64,000 nt of DNA, from NCBI RefSeq assembly GCF_014205055.1, contig NZ_JACHMS010000001.1:2480001-2544000 (forward strand), read 5' to 3'. Both the position numbers and the translations under genes were made by a program. The notes under the pieces are model-generated. The model did no database searches, had not been told where the DNA came from, and was given only the letters and a program-made list of their open reading frames with translations. Below, in pieces: positions 1 through 7,379 of this stretch; position 1 is the first letter of the stretch; each line of letters begins with the position of its first letter. Origin of the DNA: Streptomyces luteogriseus (GTDB taxonomy: Bacteria; Actinomycetota; Actinomycetes; Streptomycetales; Streptomycetaceae).

Positions 1-575
1 TGGTCGATCTCGTACCCGGCGTCGTACAGCACCCGAAAGCCGCCGCCTTTGCCGGCCGGTCCCGGTGTCGGGTCCACCAGCCTGGTGCCCTCGACATGCT
101 CGGGTCGGTAGTAGCTGGTCAGGGTGTGCGTCGGCTGGTCGCCTTCCTTCACCAATCGAGCTCGCGCGTACACCTCTGCTCCTTCAGGCAGGCCGTGCGC
201 GGCTGCGACTGCTGGCGGGGCTTCGATGAGGCTGACCGTCTGGGACTGCTCGTTCCGGCGATAGCTGCGCCCGGAGGCCACGCGGTCCGCGATGAACGCG
301 ACCTCGTCGCCGTCGCGCCACTTGGCCTTGTCGTACCGGGCGACGCCGAGCCGCTTCAGCGGAACCTGTTGCCGTACGACGGTGCCGTGCCCCCGAGACG
401 AGGTCACCAGGCCCTCGGCCTCAAGAGCCTTGTAAGCCGCATGGACGGTGGACTTTGAGCCCACACCCTCTGCGACTAGCTCCCTGATCTGCGGAAGGTG
501 CTGGCCTGGTGCGTACTCGCCCCTCTTGATCTGCTCAGCCAGCTTGTCCGCCAGCTCTCGCCACTTGGGCGTCAT
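1..575 (-). CDS. GntR/HutC-family transcriptional repressor of the integrated element (KorSA-like), 3' part missing
   Basis: The frame is open from an ATG at 575 to the window edge, giving 191 residues without a stop. The N-terminus (MTPKWRELADKLAEQIKRG) and the following winged helix (IRELVAEGVGSKSTVHAAYKALEAEGLV) are typical GntR. From about residue 75 the protein reads like the UTRA ligand-binding domain of the HutC subgroup (PEGAEVYARARLVKEG, YYRPEHVEGT). A strong ribosome-binding site (gagaggag) precedes the ATG. It is transcribed away from the transfer operon, and the shared upstream region holds three palindromes, as expected for a KorSA-type repressor controlling transfer and replication genes. 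About 60 more residues are expected off the left edge. The ligand is unknown. Confidence 0.88.
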   Translation of the reverse strand, partial: MTPKWRELADKLAEQIKRGEYAPGQHLPQIRELVAEGVGSKSTVHAAYKALEAEGLVTSSRGHGTVVRQQVPLKRLGVARYDKAKWRDGDEVAFIADRVASGRSYRRNEQSQTVSLIEAPPAVAAAHGLPEGAEVYARARLVKEGDQPTHTLTSYYRPEHVEGTRLVDPTPGPAGKGGGFRVLYDAGYEID

Positions 576-609
576 CGCGTGACTCCTCTCTTCGAGAACC
601 AGTCAAACA

Positions 610-623
610 CAGTCCCAGGACTG
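610..623. promoter_or_regulatory. Operator-like palindrome 1
   Basis: The sequence cagtcccaggactg is nearly palindromic (arms cagtcc and ggactg). It lies between the divergent GntR repressor and the transfer operon and is one of three related sites. It sits just upstream of the proposed -35 box. Binding by the adjacent GntR protein is inferred. Confidence 0.65.
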
Positions 624-653
624 TTGACAGTCCTGGGACTGCGTGCCACTGTT
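624..653 (+). promoter_or_regulatory. Candidate promoter of the transfer/replication operon
   Basis: A perfect -35 hexamer ttgaca at 624-629 is followed after 17-18 bases by a weak -10 (cactgt at 647-652, or actgtt shifted by one). Operator 2 overlaps the end of the -35 box and the spacer, so a bound repressor would block RNA polymerase. The -10 is poor, so the transcription start is uncertain. Confidence 0.45.
628..641. promoter_or_regulatory. Operator-like palindrome 2
   Basis: The sequence cagtcctgggactg is the same site as operator 1 with the mirror-image centre. Its centre is 18 bp from that of operator 1, and it falls inside the candidate promoter spacer. Confidence 0.65.
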
Positions 654-663
654 TCCTCAGTCG

Positions 664-685
664 CTCGCAGTCCTAGGACTGCGAG
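664..685. promoter_or_regulatory. Operator-like palindrome 3, 22 bp and perfect
   Basis: This is a perfect 22-base palindrome built on the same core (cagtcctaggactg), extended by ctcg/cgag on either side. It lies downstream of the candidate -10 and upstream of the first operon gene. With operators 1 and 2 it defines the motif cagtcc-NN-ggactg. Confidence 0.7.
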
Positions 686-737
686 CCGGAGGGTCTTCTT
701 TGGGCTGCTCCAAACGCATCGACTCAGGGAGTGCTTC

Positions 738-1067
738 ATGCCGTCGTTCAAGATCGACGTTTCCACCGCCGTTGTGTTCGTGGCCACCGCCCCGACGCCG
801 AAGCTTGTCAACCAGAAGACCGGAGAGCGCGCCGTGGACCGGGAGACCGGTGCGGGCCTGTCGACCGTGGGCCTGCTGGTCTCGGACGAGGGGGAGGGCA
901 ACCTCTACCAGGTCACGATCCCGGAGACGGGTATCCCGGAGGGCCTGGCGCCGGGGCTGCCGGTGAAGGTGATCGGCTTGAAGGCCCGTGACTGGGAGAA
1001 CGAGTTCAACGGCCAGAAGCGCCACGGCATCTCGTTCCGCGCGGTCGCGATCACCCCGGCGGCCTGA
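738..1067 (+). CDS. SCO3933-type regulatory protein of the element (possibly Pra-like activator)
   Basis: First gene of the element operon, 109 residues. The ATG at 738 is preferred over upstream in-frame starts because the purine-rich cagggag lies just before it and the upstream frame runs through the operators. The sequence (IDVSTAVVFVATAPTPK near the start, WENEFNGQKRHGISFRAVAI near the end) matches what I recall of the family named after S. coelicolor SCO3933, small beta-rich proteins found almost only on AICEs just upstream of the FtsK-like gene. The family is annotated as regulatory. pSAM2 has a Pra activator of replication, integration and excision at a comparable position, but equivalence to Pra is only a guess. 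No HTH is visible. Two bases separate it from the next gene. Confidence 0.65.
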   Translation: MPSFKIDVSTAVVFVATAPTPKLVNQKTGERAVDRETGAGLSTVGLLVSDEGEGNLYQVTIPETGIPEGLAPGLPVKVIGLKARDWENEFNGQKRHGISFRAVAITPAA

Positions 1068-1069
1068 TC

Positions 1070-2410
1070 ATGACGGACCTGTCGATATGGCTGGAGGCCA
1101 CGGGAGCCGTAGCGGGTGCCGGTGGTCTCGGCTACGCGAAGGTACGCGCCCCGCGCGTGTACTGGGCGCTGGTCGGCATGCCGGTCACCTGGGGCCGCTT
1201 CCTCCTCTCGTACCGCTCGACCATGGACGTGTGCGGGCTGACGGTGCAGCCCTCGGGTCTGCGGGCGTTCATGACGCGCAACGTTGCCCGCCGCGAGGTG
1301 CAGCCGGTCCCGCCGAAGATCCGCCGGGTACGCGGCACCTCGACCGGCCTGCGGGTCACCCTGCGGCTCCCGGCCGGTCTGGAACCCGCCGACCTGATCG
1401 CCACCTCGGAACGGCTGCGCCACGCCTGGGGCGTGCACTCGGTGACCGTGGTGGAGACCAAGCCGGGATACGTAGAGCTGCGCATGACCGGCTATGACGT
1501 GCTGCGCCGGGTGCGGATGCCGCGTAAGGCACGTCCCCACGACATGGTCGTGCCGGTCGCACTGCGGGAGGACGGGACCGCCTTCGAGCGGGACTACCGG
1601 AAGGCGCCGATGGCGCTCACCCTGGGCGCGAACCATTCTGGCAAGTCGATGTATCAGCGCAACCTGATCAAGGGGCTCGCCCAACTGCCGGTGGCTCTGG
1701 TCGGCATCGACTGCAAGCGCGGGGTGGAACAGACCGCCTACGGGCCTCGCCTGTCGGCACTGGCCACCACTCCGGACGAATCCGCCTCGCTGCTGGCTGT
1801 CTTGGTGGCGGAGATGGAAAGCCGCTTCGACGTGCTGAAGGGGCACGGCGTCTCCGACTTGTGGGAGCTACCCGCCGAGCTCCGGCCGGTGCCGGTCGTC
1901 GTCCTGGTGGACGAGGTGGCAGAGCTGTTCCTGATCTCCTCCAAGAAGGATGAGGAACGCCGCGAGCGAATCGTCACCGCGCTGATCCGACTGGCGCAGA
2001 TGGCCCGCGCCGTCGGCATCTACCTGGAGATCTGCGGACAGCGCTTTGGTTCCGACCTGGGCAAGGGCGCCACCATGCTCCGTGCCCAGCTCACCGGCCG
2101 GGTGGTGCACCGGGTCAACGACAAGCAGACCGCCGAGATGGGTCTGAACGACGTGGCCCCCGACGCTGTCGCGGTCGCCAGCCTCATCCCGATGGAACGC
2201 CCTGGGACGGCGGTCGCGGCGGACGCCTCCGGTGGCTGGTCGAAGATCCGTACCCCGGACACGTCTCGCGACGAGGTGGCGGCGGTCTGCCGGGCCTTCG
2301 CTCACCTGGTCCCGGACTTCCCCACTCTCGAACCCTTTCGCCCCTACGTGCCCGCCGATATGCCGGCCGTTGGTCCCTCGCTGGTCAAGGCCCGGCCGGT
2401 CACCGACTGA
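1070..2410 (+). CDS. traSA: FtsK/SpoIIIE-like conjugal DNA translocase (TraSA/TraB type)
   Basis: Predicted hexameric ATPase that pumps double-stranded element DNA between hyphae, 446 residues. A hydrophobic N-terminus (about residues 8-45) probably anchors it in the membrane. The Walker A motif is GANHSGKS (about residues 187-194), an unusual form with NHS in place of the usual TGS-type residues. Walker B is PVVVLVDEVAELF (about residues 275-287), and the segment AQMARAVGIYLEICGQRF matches the conserved FtsK region after Walker B. The RAQLTGRVVHRVNDKQTAEM stretch also fits the family. It starts two bases after the preceding stop, so the two genes are probably coupled. The length fits single-subunit Streptomyces Tra proteins rather than cell-division FtsK, which is much longer. 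Confidence 0.9.
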   Translation: MTDLSIWLEATGAVAGAGGLGYAKVRAPRVYWALVGMPVTWGRFLLSYRSTMDVCGLTVQPSGLRAFMTRNVARREVQPVPPKIRRVRGTSTGLRVTLRLPAGLEPADLIATSERLRHAWGVHSVTVVETKPGYVELRMTGYDVLRRVRMPRKARPHDMVVPVALREDGTAFERDYRKAPMALTLGANHSGKSMYQRNLIKGLAQLPVALVGIDCKRGVEQTAYGPRLSALATTPDESASLLAVLVAEMESRFDVLKGHGVSDLWELPAELRPVPVVVLVDEVAELFLISSKKDEERRERIVTALIRLAQMARAVGIYLEICGQRFGSDLGKGATMLRAQLTGRVVHRVNDKQTAEMGLNDVAPDAVAVASLIPMERPGTAVAADASGGWSKIRTPDTSRDEVAAVCRAFAHLVPDFPTLEPFRPYVPADMPAVGPSLVKARPVTD

Positions 2411-2433
2411 CCCCCCGAAGGGAGGTGTCCTCC

Positions 2434-3108
2434 ATGCCTCGCTCGATCCGTCCGGACGCGGTATTGGTCCAGGCCGTCATCGCCGGTGCACTGTCCTTCG
2501 CCCACCTGCACGACCTGGCCGCAGCCGCCGGACAGACCGGCTGGAAAGCCTGGGCCTATCCCGTCTCCGTGGACTTGCTGCTTGTCGCTGCCTGGCGTCG
2601 GCTGCGCACGGCCCGCCGGGACCGCGCGGCCTGGATCTGGTTCGTCATCGCGCTGTTCGCCTCGCTCGGCGCCAACGTCGCCACCGCCGGGCTCCTTGAC
2701 CTCGACGCCGTGCCCGCCTGGCTGTGCATCCTCGTCGCTGGCTGGCCCGCCCTGGCGTTCCTGGGCGGAACGCTCCTGGTGCACTCGCCCACCGAAACGA
2801 CCGCTCCGCCCGAGCAGCTGGTGAACGACGAACCCGCCGCGCCGGAAGTCGAGATGCACCGCACCGACGAACCCGACCCTGTTCCCGAGACGGCTCCCGT
2901 ACCGGCACCGGAGCTGACGGCCGCACCGCCGAAGCCACCTACCAGCACACCAGCGGTCCCGGTCGCCCTGCTCGACCACGCCCGGAAGATCGCTGACGCA
3001 CACCGGGCCTCCACCGGCTCACCGATGCCCGCGGCTGACCTGTCCGCCCGGCTCGGCCTGCCCACCCCGATGACCGACGCGATCACCGCCGAACTCCAAC
3101 TCACCTGA
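2434..3108 (+). CDS. SpdB-like transfer/spread membrane protein (DUF2637 type)
   Basis: 224 residues. The ATG at 2434 is chosen over a GTG at 2425 because that GTG lies inside the strong ribosome-binding site agggagg. Residues 1-120 hold three to four hydrophobic helices with the DUF2637 look (GWKAWAYPVSVDLLLVAAWR, then LFASLGANVATAGLLD). A long Pro/Ala/Glu-rich linker follows, and the C-terminal 50 residues resemble a small helical HTH-like domain (MPAADLSARLGLPTPMTDAI). Proteins of this kind enlarge the pock or spread zone during mycelial transfer. It lies directly after the translocase gene, as in related elements. The biochemical role is unknown. Confidence 0.75.
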   Translation: MPRSIRPDAVLVQAVIAGALSFAHLHDLAAAAGQTGWKAWAYPVSVDLLLVAAWRRLRTARRDRAAWIWFVIALFASLGANVATAGLLDLDAVPAWLCILVAGWPALAFLGGTLLVHSPTETTAPPEQLVNDEPAAPEVEMHRTDEPDPVPETAPVPAPELTAAPPKPPTSTPAVPVALLDHARKIADAHRASTGSPMPAADLSARLGLPTPMTDAITAELQLT

Positions 3109-3127
3109 CCAGGAAGGAGAAACACCC

Positions 3128-3316
3128 GTGAGCGCTTACCGCCGCTTCCGCGACCGCCTCCGCATCGGCCCTGTCCAGGTCGCCACGTACTACGACGCCC
3201 GGGGCCGCGACATGCACACGGCTGCCTGCACCGCCCCCGGCTGCGGCTTCTCCGCCGACTACACCAGCCGCGCCGCTGCCGAGCTCGCCGCCCGCACCCA
3301 CCGCTGCAAGGCCTGA
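3128..3316 (+). CDS. Small mobile-element transfer protein with a C2HC-like cluster
   Basis: 62 residues starting at a GTG preceded by aaggaga. It is close to the short 'mobile element transfer protein' found in many Streptomyces AICEs (RIGPVQVATYYDARGRD; CGFSADYTSRAAAELAARTH). Cys34, Cys39, His58 and Cys60 could bind one zinc ion, suggesting a small nucleic-acid or protein-binding module. It sits within the spread-gene cluster, 19 bases after the SpdB-like gene. Function is inferred only from context. Confidence 0.75.
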   Translation: MSAYRRFRDRLRIGPVQVATYYDARGRDMHTAACTAPGCGFSADYTSRAAAELAARTHRCKA

Positions 3317-3328
3317 CAGGAGACCGCC

Positions 3329-3484
3329 ATGGACGTTCCGCTCTGGCTCGCGCTGCTCGTCGTCGGCTTCCTCGGCATCAAGCTCATCCGCCCGCCGTGG
3401 TGGCTGGTCGCCGTGCTCCTCCTCGGCGGCTACCTCGTCGCGGACAGCATCCTCGGCCCCGCCGTCGGCGCGGTCGTCAAGTAA
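3329..3484 (+). CDS. Tiny two-helix membrane protein of the spread cluster
   Basis: 51 residues. An ATG at 3329 follows the ribosome-binding site caggag. Two hydrophobic helices (WLALLVVGFLGIKLI and WWLVAVLLLGGYLVADSIL) are separated by a short RPPW turn, leaving almost no soluble part. Genes of this size and topology occur at this place in pSAM2-like elements among the spd genes, so a role in mycelial spread at the membrane is likely. I do not recognise a closer family. Confidence 0.7.
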   Translation: MDVPLWLALLVVGFLGIKLIRPPWWLVAVLLLGGYLVADSILGPAVGAVVK

Positions 3485-3505
3485 CCCACGAAGGGACAAC
3501 CGCCC

Positions 3506-3796
3506 GTGTTCACCCCGAAGTACCCGACCCAGGACACCGCTCCGGCCGTCGCCGCCAACATGCCGGCGCCCACCGCCCCCGCCCCGACTCCGGTCGTCCC
3601 GGCCTCGAACCGGCCGACCGTCCAGCTCACCCCGGGCAGCGCGCTCGCCCTCGCCGCGGGCGGTGGTGCCGTGGTCCTGGTCGTCGGCGCCGTCCTGGTC
3701 TCGATGCTCCTGGCCGTGGCCATCACCGGCATCTCGGTCGCCGTGGTCGCCGTCGTCCTGCGCCTGCTGCTCAAGGACCTCGACAAGCAGCGCTGA
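3506..3796 (+). CDS. SpdD-like spread protein
   Basis: 96 residues from a GTG at 3506, with gaaggga upstream. The N-terminal 45 residues are Pro/Ala/Thr-rich and probably extended. They are followed by one long or two adjacent hydrophobic helices (LALAAGGGAVVLVVGAVLVS and LLAVAITGISVAVVAVVL) and a short basic/acidic tail. This layout is that of SpdD proteins of Streptomyces integrating plasmids. Position after the tiny membrane protein and before the rep region is also typical. Confidence 0.75.
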   Translation: MFTPKYPTQDTAPAVAANMPAPTAPAPTPVVPASNRPTVQLTPGSALALAAGGGAVVLVVGAVLVSMLLAVAITGISVAVVAVVLRLLLKDLDKQR

Positions 3797-3889
3797 CGGC
3801 CCCCGGAGCGGCCTCGGTCGCCAAACTTCCGCCGCTCCGGGCGCCTGCACCACTTCCAGATCCAACGGACCCGAAAGGGAAGCCTCATC

Positions 3890-4078
3890 ATGCACCAGCA
3901 CGCCCCGACCAAGCGCGTCTGCCACGTCTGCGACGGCTTCGCCGCTGCTGTGATCACCACCGGAGCCCGCCACCGCGACGGCACCCGCGCCACACTCCGC
4001 GTCACCTGCCCGGCCTGCAAGGGCACCGGCCACACCGCCCCCGCCACGGCGCCTGCGCTCCACCGCGTCGGGAGGTGA
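3890..4078 (+). CDS. Small Cys4 zinc-ribbon-like protein of the element
   Basis: 62 residues. Two CxxC knuckles (Cys11/Cys14 in CHVCDG and Cys40/Cys43 in CPACKGTGH) are spaced as in a zinc ribbon. The second resembles the CxxCxGxG repeat of DnaJ. The ATG follows gaaaggga. It ends 7 bases before rep and is probably co-transcribed with it. Similar small proteins are common just before the replication initiator in AICEs. No function is assigned. Confidence 0.65.
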   Translation: MHQHAPTKRVCHVCDGFAAAVITTGARHRDGTRATLRVTCPACKGTGHTAPATAPALHRVGR

Positions 4079-4085
4079 AACGTAC

Positions 4086-5477
4086 GTGACCGACACCGCC
4101 ACCATGGCGGGCCTGGACCCGGCCACCCTCGCCGACGTACTGAGGGTGGCCGGGTCCGATGGCTTCGACCGCATCCAAGACCAGATCCGCCGTACCGGCG
4201 GCTGCTCCGACCCGATCCACCTGCAAGGCTCCACCGTCACCCGCGATGCGTTCACCGGGCAGGTGCTGCATTCCTACTCCACCGAGGCTGAGCCCGGAGG
4301 CCGTCTCCGGGTCGCCTGCGGCAACCGCCGAGCCTCGCGCTGCCCGTCCTGCGCCTGGACGTACGCGGGCGACACCTACCACCTGATCCGAGCTGGGCTG
4401 GTCGGGGACCCGGCCAAGGGAACTCCGGAAACGATCCGCGATCACCCGCGAGTCTTCGCAACGCTCACCGCGCCGTCGTTCGGCCGGGTCCACAACCGGC
4501 CCGGCAACCGGCCGTGCGCCTGCGGCATCCGCCACCAGGAGGACGCGCCTGAACTCGGCACGGCCCTGGATCCGGCCACGTACGACTACGCGGGCGCGGT
4601 GCTGTGGAACAACCACGCTTCCGAGCTGTGGCGCTACTTCACGATCTACCTGCGCCGAGAGATCGCCCGCCGCGCTGGCCTGACCCAGAAAGCTGCCCAC
4701 GAACAATCCCGCGTCTCCTTCGGCAAGGTCGCGGAGTACCAGAAGCGCGGGGCAGTGCATTTCCACGCCGTGATCCGCTTCGACGGGCCGGAGGGCCCCG
4801 ACTCCCCGCCTCCGCCCTGGGCCACCCTCGACCTGCTCACCGACGCCATCCACGCCGCCGCTAACCGCGTCGCGGTCGACGTACCGCCCGCCGGAGAGCA
4901 GCCCGCGCGCACCCTTCGCTGGGGCACCCAACTCGACGTACAGCCCATCGGAGCCTTCGGAAACGGCGAAGACATCACTGAACAGGCCGTCGCCTCCTAC
5001 GTCGCCAAGTACGCCACCAAGGCCGCTGAGACCACCGGCACCGTGGATCGCCGCATCGGCAACAAAGAGGCCCTGGTCCTCCTCGAAGTCCCGGACCACC
5101 CCGCTCGGTTGATCGCGGCCTGCCTCGACCTCCACGCGCTCTACCCGGACCGAAAGCTGCGGGACTGGGCCCACATGCTCGGCTTCCGCGGCCACTTCTC
5201 CACCAAGTCCCGCCGCTACTCCACCACCCTCGGCGCCCTGCGACAGGTCCGCGCCGACTACCGCGCCGCCCAGCAACGCGAAGCCCTCGGCCTCCCCGAC
5301 CCCGACGACACCCCAGAGGCAACCACTCTTGTCCTCGCTCACTGGACCTATGCCGGTCATGGCCACACCCTCGGCGAATCCTGGCTCGCCGCCAACATCC
5401 GTCGCGACATCCAGCACAACCGAGAGACCGCCCGCGAGGAACTACCCGGCCAGCTCACCGACGAAAGGGAGTGGTGA
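4086..5477 (+). CDS. repSA: Rolling-circle replication initiator (RepSA-like)
   Basis: 463 residues from a GTG at 4086, with ggaggtg just upstream. It nicks the element origin to start rolling-circle replication after excision. The three expected motifs are present: a motif I-like FATLTAPSF (about residue 120), the metal-binding HUH-type segment AVHFHAVI (about 223-230), and a catalytic tyrosine segment SYVAKYATK (about 302-310). An N-terminal Cys cluster (CGNRRASRCPSC, about 76-87) may bind zinc. It directly precedes xis and int, so the three are likely co-expressed as in pSAM2, where repSA, xis and int form one operon. The double-strand origin was not located. Confidence 0.88.
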   Translation: MTDTATMAGLDPATLADVLRVAGSDGFDRIQDQIRRTGGCSDPIHLQGSTVTRDAFTGQVLHSYSTEAEPGGRLRVACGNRRASRCPSCAWTYAGDTYHLIRAGLVGDPAKGTPETIRDHPRVFATLTAPSFGRVHNRPGNRPCACGIRHQEDAPELGTALDPATYDYAGAVLWNNHASELWRYFTIYLRREIARRAGLTQKAAHEQSRVSFGKVAEYQKRGAVHFHAVIRFDGPEGPDSPPPPWATLDLLTDAIHAAANRVAVDVPPAGEQPARTLRWGTQLDVQPIGAFGNGEDITEQAVASYVAKYATKAAETTGTVDRRIGNKEALVLLEVPDHPARLIAACLDLHALYPDRKLRDWAHMLGFRGHFSTKSRRYSTTLGALRQVRADYRAAQQREALGLPDPDDTPEATTLVLAHWTYAGHGHTLGESWLAANIRRDIQHNRETAREELPGQLTDEREW

Positions 5478-5478
5478 C

Positions 5479-5676
5479 ATGGCCTCCGCTCTGCCGACCC
5501 GCTTCCTGACGCCCGAGGACCTGGTCGAGATGTTCGAGCTGCCCAGCGTCGAGACGGTCTACCAGTGGCGCCGCAAGCGCACCGGTCCCCGCGGCTTCCG
5601 TGTCGGCCGGCACCTGCGCTTCGACCCGAATGACGTACGGGCCTGGGTGGATTCCCAGATCGGGGAGGCTGCCTGA
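5479..5676 (+). CDS. xis: Excisionase, MerR-type winged HTH
   Basis: 65 residues. The ATG at 5479 lies one base after the rep stop and is preceded by aaaggga. The sequence (FLTPEDLVEMFELPSVETVY, then GPRGFRVGRHLRFDPNDVRA) is the standard helix-turn-helix 17 excisionase fold of actinomycete elements. It directs the integrase towards excision by bending att DNA. Its stop overlaps the int start by one base (tgatg), so the two are coupled. Confidence 0.9.
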   Translation: MASALPTRFLTPEDLVEMFELPSVETVYQWRRKRTGPRGFRVGRHLRFDPNDVRAWVDSQIGEAA

Positions 5677-6911
5677 TGGCTGGGCACATCCAAGACCGCT
5701 GGTACAAAACCGAGCCGGGTCCGAACGGCAAGCCGATGAGGGTCAAGACCGACCGCTACGGCAACGGTCTCCGCTACCGGGCCCGGTACGTCGGCCCGGA
5801 CGGCACCGAGAAGAGCCGATCCTTCCCAGACCGTCAGAAGCGCCGGGCGGAAGAGTGGCTGTCCGAGACTGCTGCCGACATGTCCCGTGGTCAGTACGTC
5901 GATCCCAGGGCTGCCCGGACGACCTTCCAGCAGTACGCGGAACGCTGGATCGCAGGGCAGACGACCGACCTGAACACACGCATCGGAGCGGAAACCCGTC
6001 TCCGGCTGCACGCCTTCCCTCGTATCGGGGCGCGTCCGCTCGGGTCCTTCCGCCCGGTCCACATCCGCGAGTTCGTTCGCGACCTGGAGAACGACTCGAT
6101 AGGCGGCACCTACGCTCGCAACATCTACGCCAACGTCCGCGCGGTGCTGTCGGCCGCCGTGGATGACGGCCACCTCGCGCGGAACCCGTGCTCGGCTGCG
6201 TCCGTCCGCCCGCCCGCTGTCTCCTCCTCCCGCGTCGTGCCCTGGCTCCCGTCCCAGGTGCGTGCGGTCCGCGACGCCCTACCCGAGCGCTACCGAGCCA
6301 TGGTCGACGTCGGCAGCGGCTGCGGCCTCCGGCAGGGCGAGATCATCGGTCTGGCCGAAGACACCTTGCAGCTCGACAGCGACACCCTTCGGGTCACCGC
6401 TCAGGTCAAGCTGATCCGGGGCGTCGCGGTCTTCGCCCCGCCCAAGGGCAACAAAGAGCGGGACGTACCGCTGCCGTCCTCGGTGGCCTCCGCTCTGCGG
6501 CAGCACATGAAGAACCACCCGCCCGTGAGCATCAAGCTGCCGTGGGCCAGGCCTGACGGCCCGCTCACCGAACGGCGCCTGATCTTCACCAACACGGCCG
6601 ACGGAATCGTCTGGCGCAGCAACTTCAACATCCAGGAGTGGAAGCCCGCCCTTGCGGCGGCCGGCATCATCCCAACGCCCGAACCCGGCAAGCCGTACGC
6701 TTCCGCCCGGCACCACGGAATGCACGCGCTGCGCCACTTCTACGCCTCGGTCCTCCTGGACGCGGGCGAGAGCATCAAGGCCGTGAGCGAATACCTCGGG
6801 CACTCCGATCCGGCGATGACGCTGCGCGTGTACGCCCACCTGATGCCCAGCAGCAGCGAGCGTGCCCGCCGGGCCCTGGACAGTGTCTTCGGCACGGCCC
6901 AGGAGCCCTGA
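5676..6911 (+). CDS. int: Tyrosine site-specific integrase
   Basis: 411 residues. It catalyses integration and excision of the element. The N-terminal arm-binding and SAM-like core-binding regions occupy about residues 1-170 (TTFQQYAERWIAGQTTDLNT, YARNIYANVRAVLSAAVDDG). The catalytic domain contains the first Arg in GLRQGEIIGL (about 217), the HxxR box HALRHFY (about 349-355), the second His in YLGHSDPAMT and the nucleophile Tyr in LRVYAHL (about 386). All active-site residues are present, so the enzyme looks functional. It is coupled to xis by a one-base overlap and is followed by a terminator-like hairpin, near which the attachment site should lie. Confidence 0.95.
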   Translation: MAGHIQDRWYKTEPGPNGKPMRVKTDRYGNGLRYRARYVGPDGTEKSRSFPDRQKRRAEEWLSETAADMSRGQYVDPRAARTTFQQYAERWIAGQTTDLNTRIGAETRLRLHAFPRIGARPLGSFRPVHIREFVRDLENDSIGGTYARNIYANVRAVLSAAVDDGHLARNPCSAASVRPPAVSSSRVVPWLPSQVRAVRDALPERYRAMVDVGSGCGLRQGEIIGLAEDTLQLDSDTLRVTAQVKLIRGVAVFAPPKGNKERDVPLPSSVASALRQHMKNHPPVSIKLPWARPDGPLTERRLIFTNTADGIVWRSNFNIQEWKPALAAAGIIPTPEPGKPYASARHHGMHALRHFYASVLLDAGESIKAVSEYLGHSDPAMTLRVYAHLMPSSSERARRALDSVFGTAQEP

Positions 6912-6943
6912 CGGCCCAGGGACGGCCCACGGGACACAAGACG

Positions 6944-6978
6944 GCCCCCTACTGGCGACAACATCGCTGGTAGGGGGC
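6944..6978 (+). terminator. Hairpin after int
   Basis: The arms gccccctac (6944-6952) and gtagggggc (6970-6978) pair perfectly over 9 bp around a 17-base loop and are followed by ttcttc. It is a likely terminator of the element operon. Alternatively, arms beside int may belong to the attachment region. Confidence 0.65.
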
Positions 6979-7104
6979 TTCTTCGCGCCTGGATCACATC
7001 AGTTCTCCGGGCTTAGGCATGGCCGTACCAGTGTCGCAGATCCAATCGGGTGACTCGGAGCCTGCGAGGATGGCGCGGATCATCACACGAAATGGGGACT
7101 GAGC

Positions 7105-7293
7105 ATGCTCGTGCTCGTACTGTCGGTCGTCGTCCTGCTCCTCGTCGGCGGCTGTGTCTGCGTCTTCTGGGCGGCCAGGGGCGACGCCCCGCGCTGGGCA
7201 CGTGGGGTGGCCAGGGCGACGCTGCTCGGGAGCGAATTGTCCCGCAGCGCGAGCCGGAGCCCTCGCTCACAGCAGAGCAGCGGGGACGACTAG
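7105..7293 (+). CDS. Possible small single-pass membrane protein
   Basis: 62 residues beginning MLVLVLSVVVLLLVGG, a clear membrane helix or signal anchor, then a basic Ser/Arg-rich tail. The ATG has a modest ggggac upstream. It is the first reading frame beyond the element, reading towards the convergent SRPBCC gene. I do not recognise a family. It is short enough that it could be a chance frame, although the hydrophobic start argues for a real gene. Confidence 0.4.
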   Translation: MLVLVLSVVVLLLVGGCVCVFWAARGDAPRWARGVARATLLGSELSRSASRSPRSQQSSGDD

Positions 7294-7379
7294 GCGTCCG
7301 GAAGCGACGTGGCCACTGTCGGCCTGCGCTCCCGGCGGCGGTGCGGGACGCGGTCGGCGCTGCCGGGGAGCGGGACGTC

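Larger units (their letters stand above)
1..6978 (+). mobile_element. Integrative and conjugative element of pSAM2/AICE type, left end outside the window
   Basis: The stretch carries the full module set of a Streptomyces AICE in the usual order: GntR repressor (divergent), SCO3933-type regulatory protein, FtsK-like transfer ATPase, small spread proteins, rolling-circle Rep, Xis and Int. The operon genes are tightly packed and several overlap. The right boundary is placed provisionally at the hairpin just after int, because AICE attachment sites normally lie beside int. No tRNA 3' end or att repeat could be recognised there, and the other end lies beyond base 1. Transfer as double-stranded DNA by the FtsK-like protein and spread by Spd proteins are family knowledge. 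The calls rest on protein motifs and gene order. Confidence 0.9.

Noticed and set aside
6912..7104. tRNA gene at the element boundary
   Set aside because: No T-arm consensus or CCA-type acceptor end could be found on either strand.
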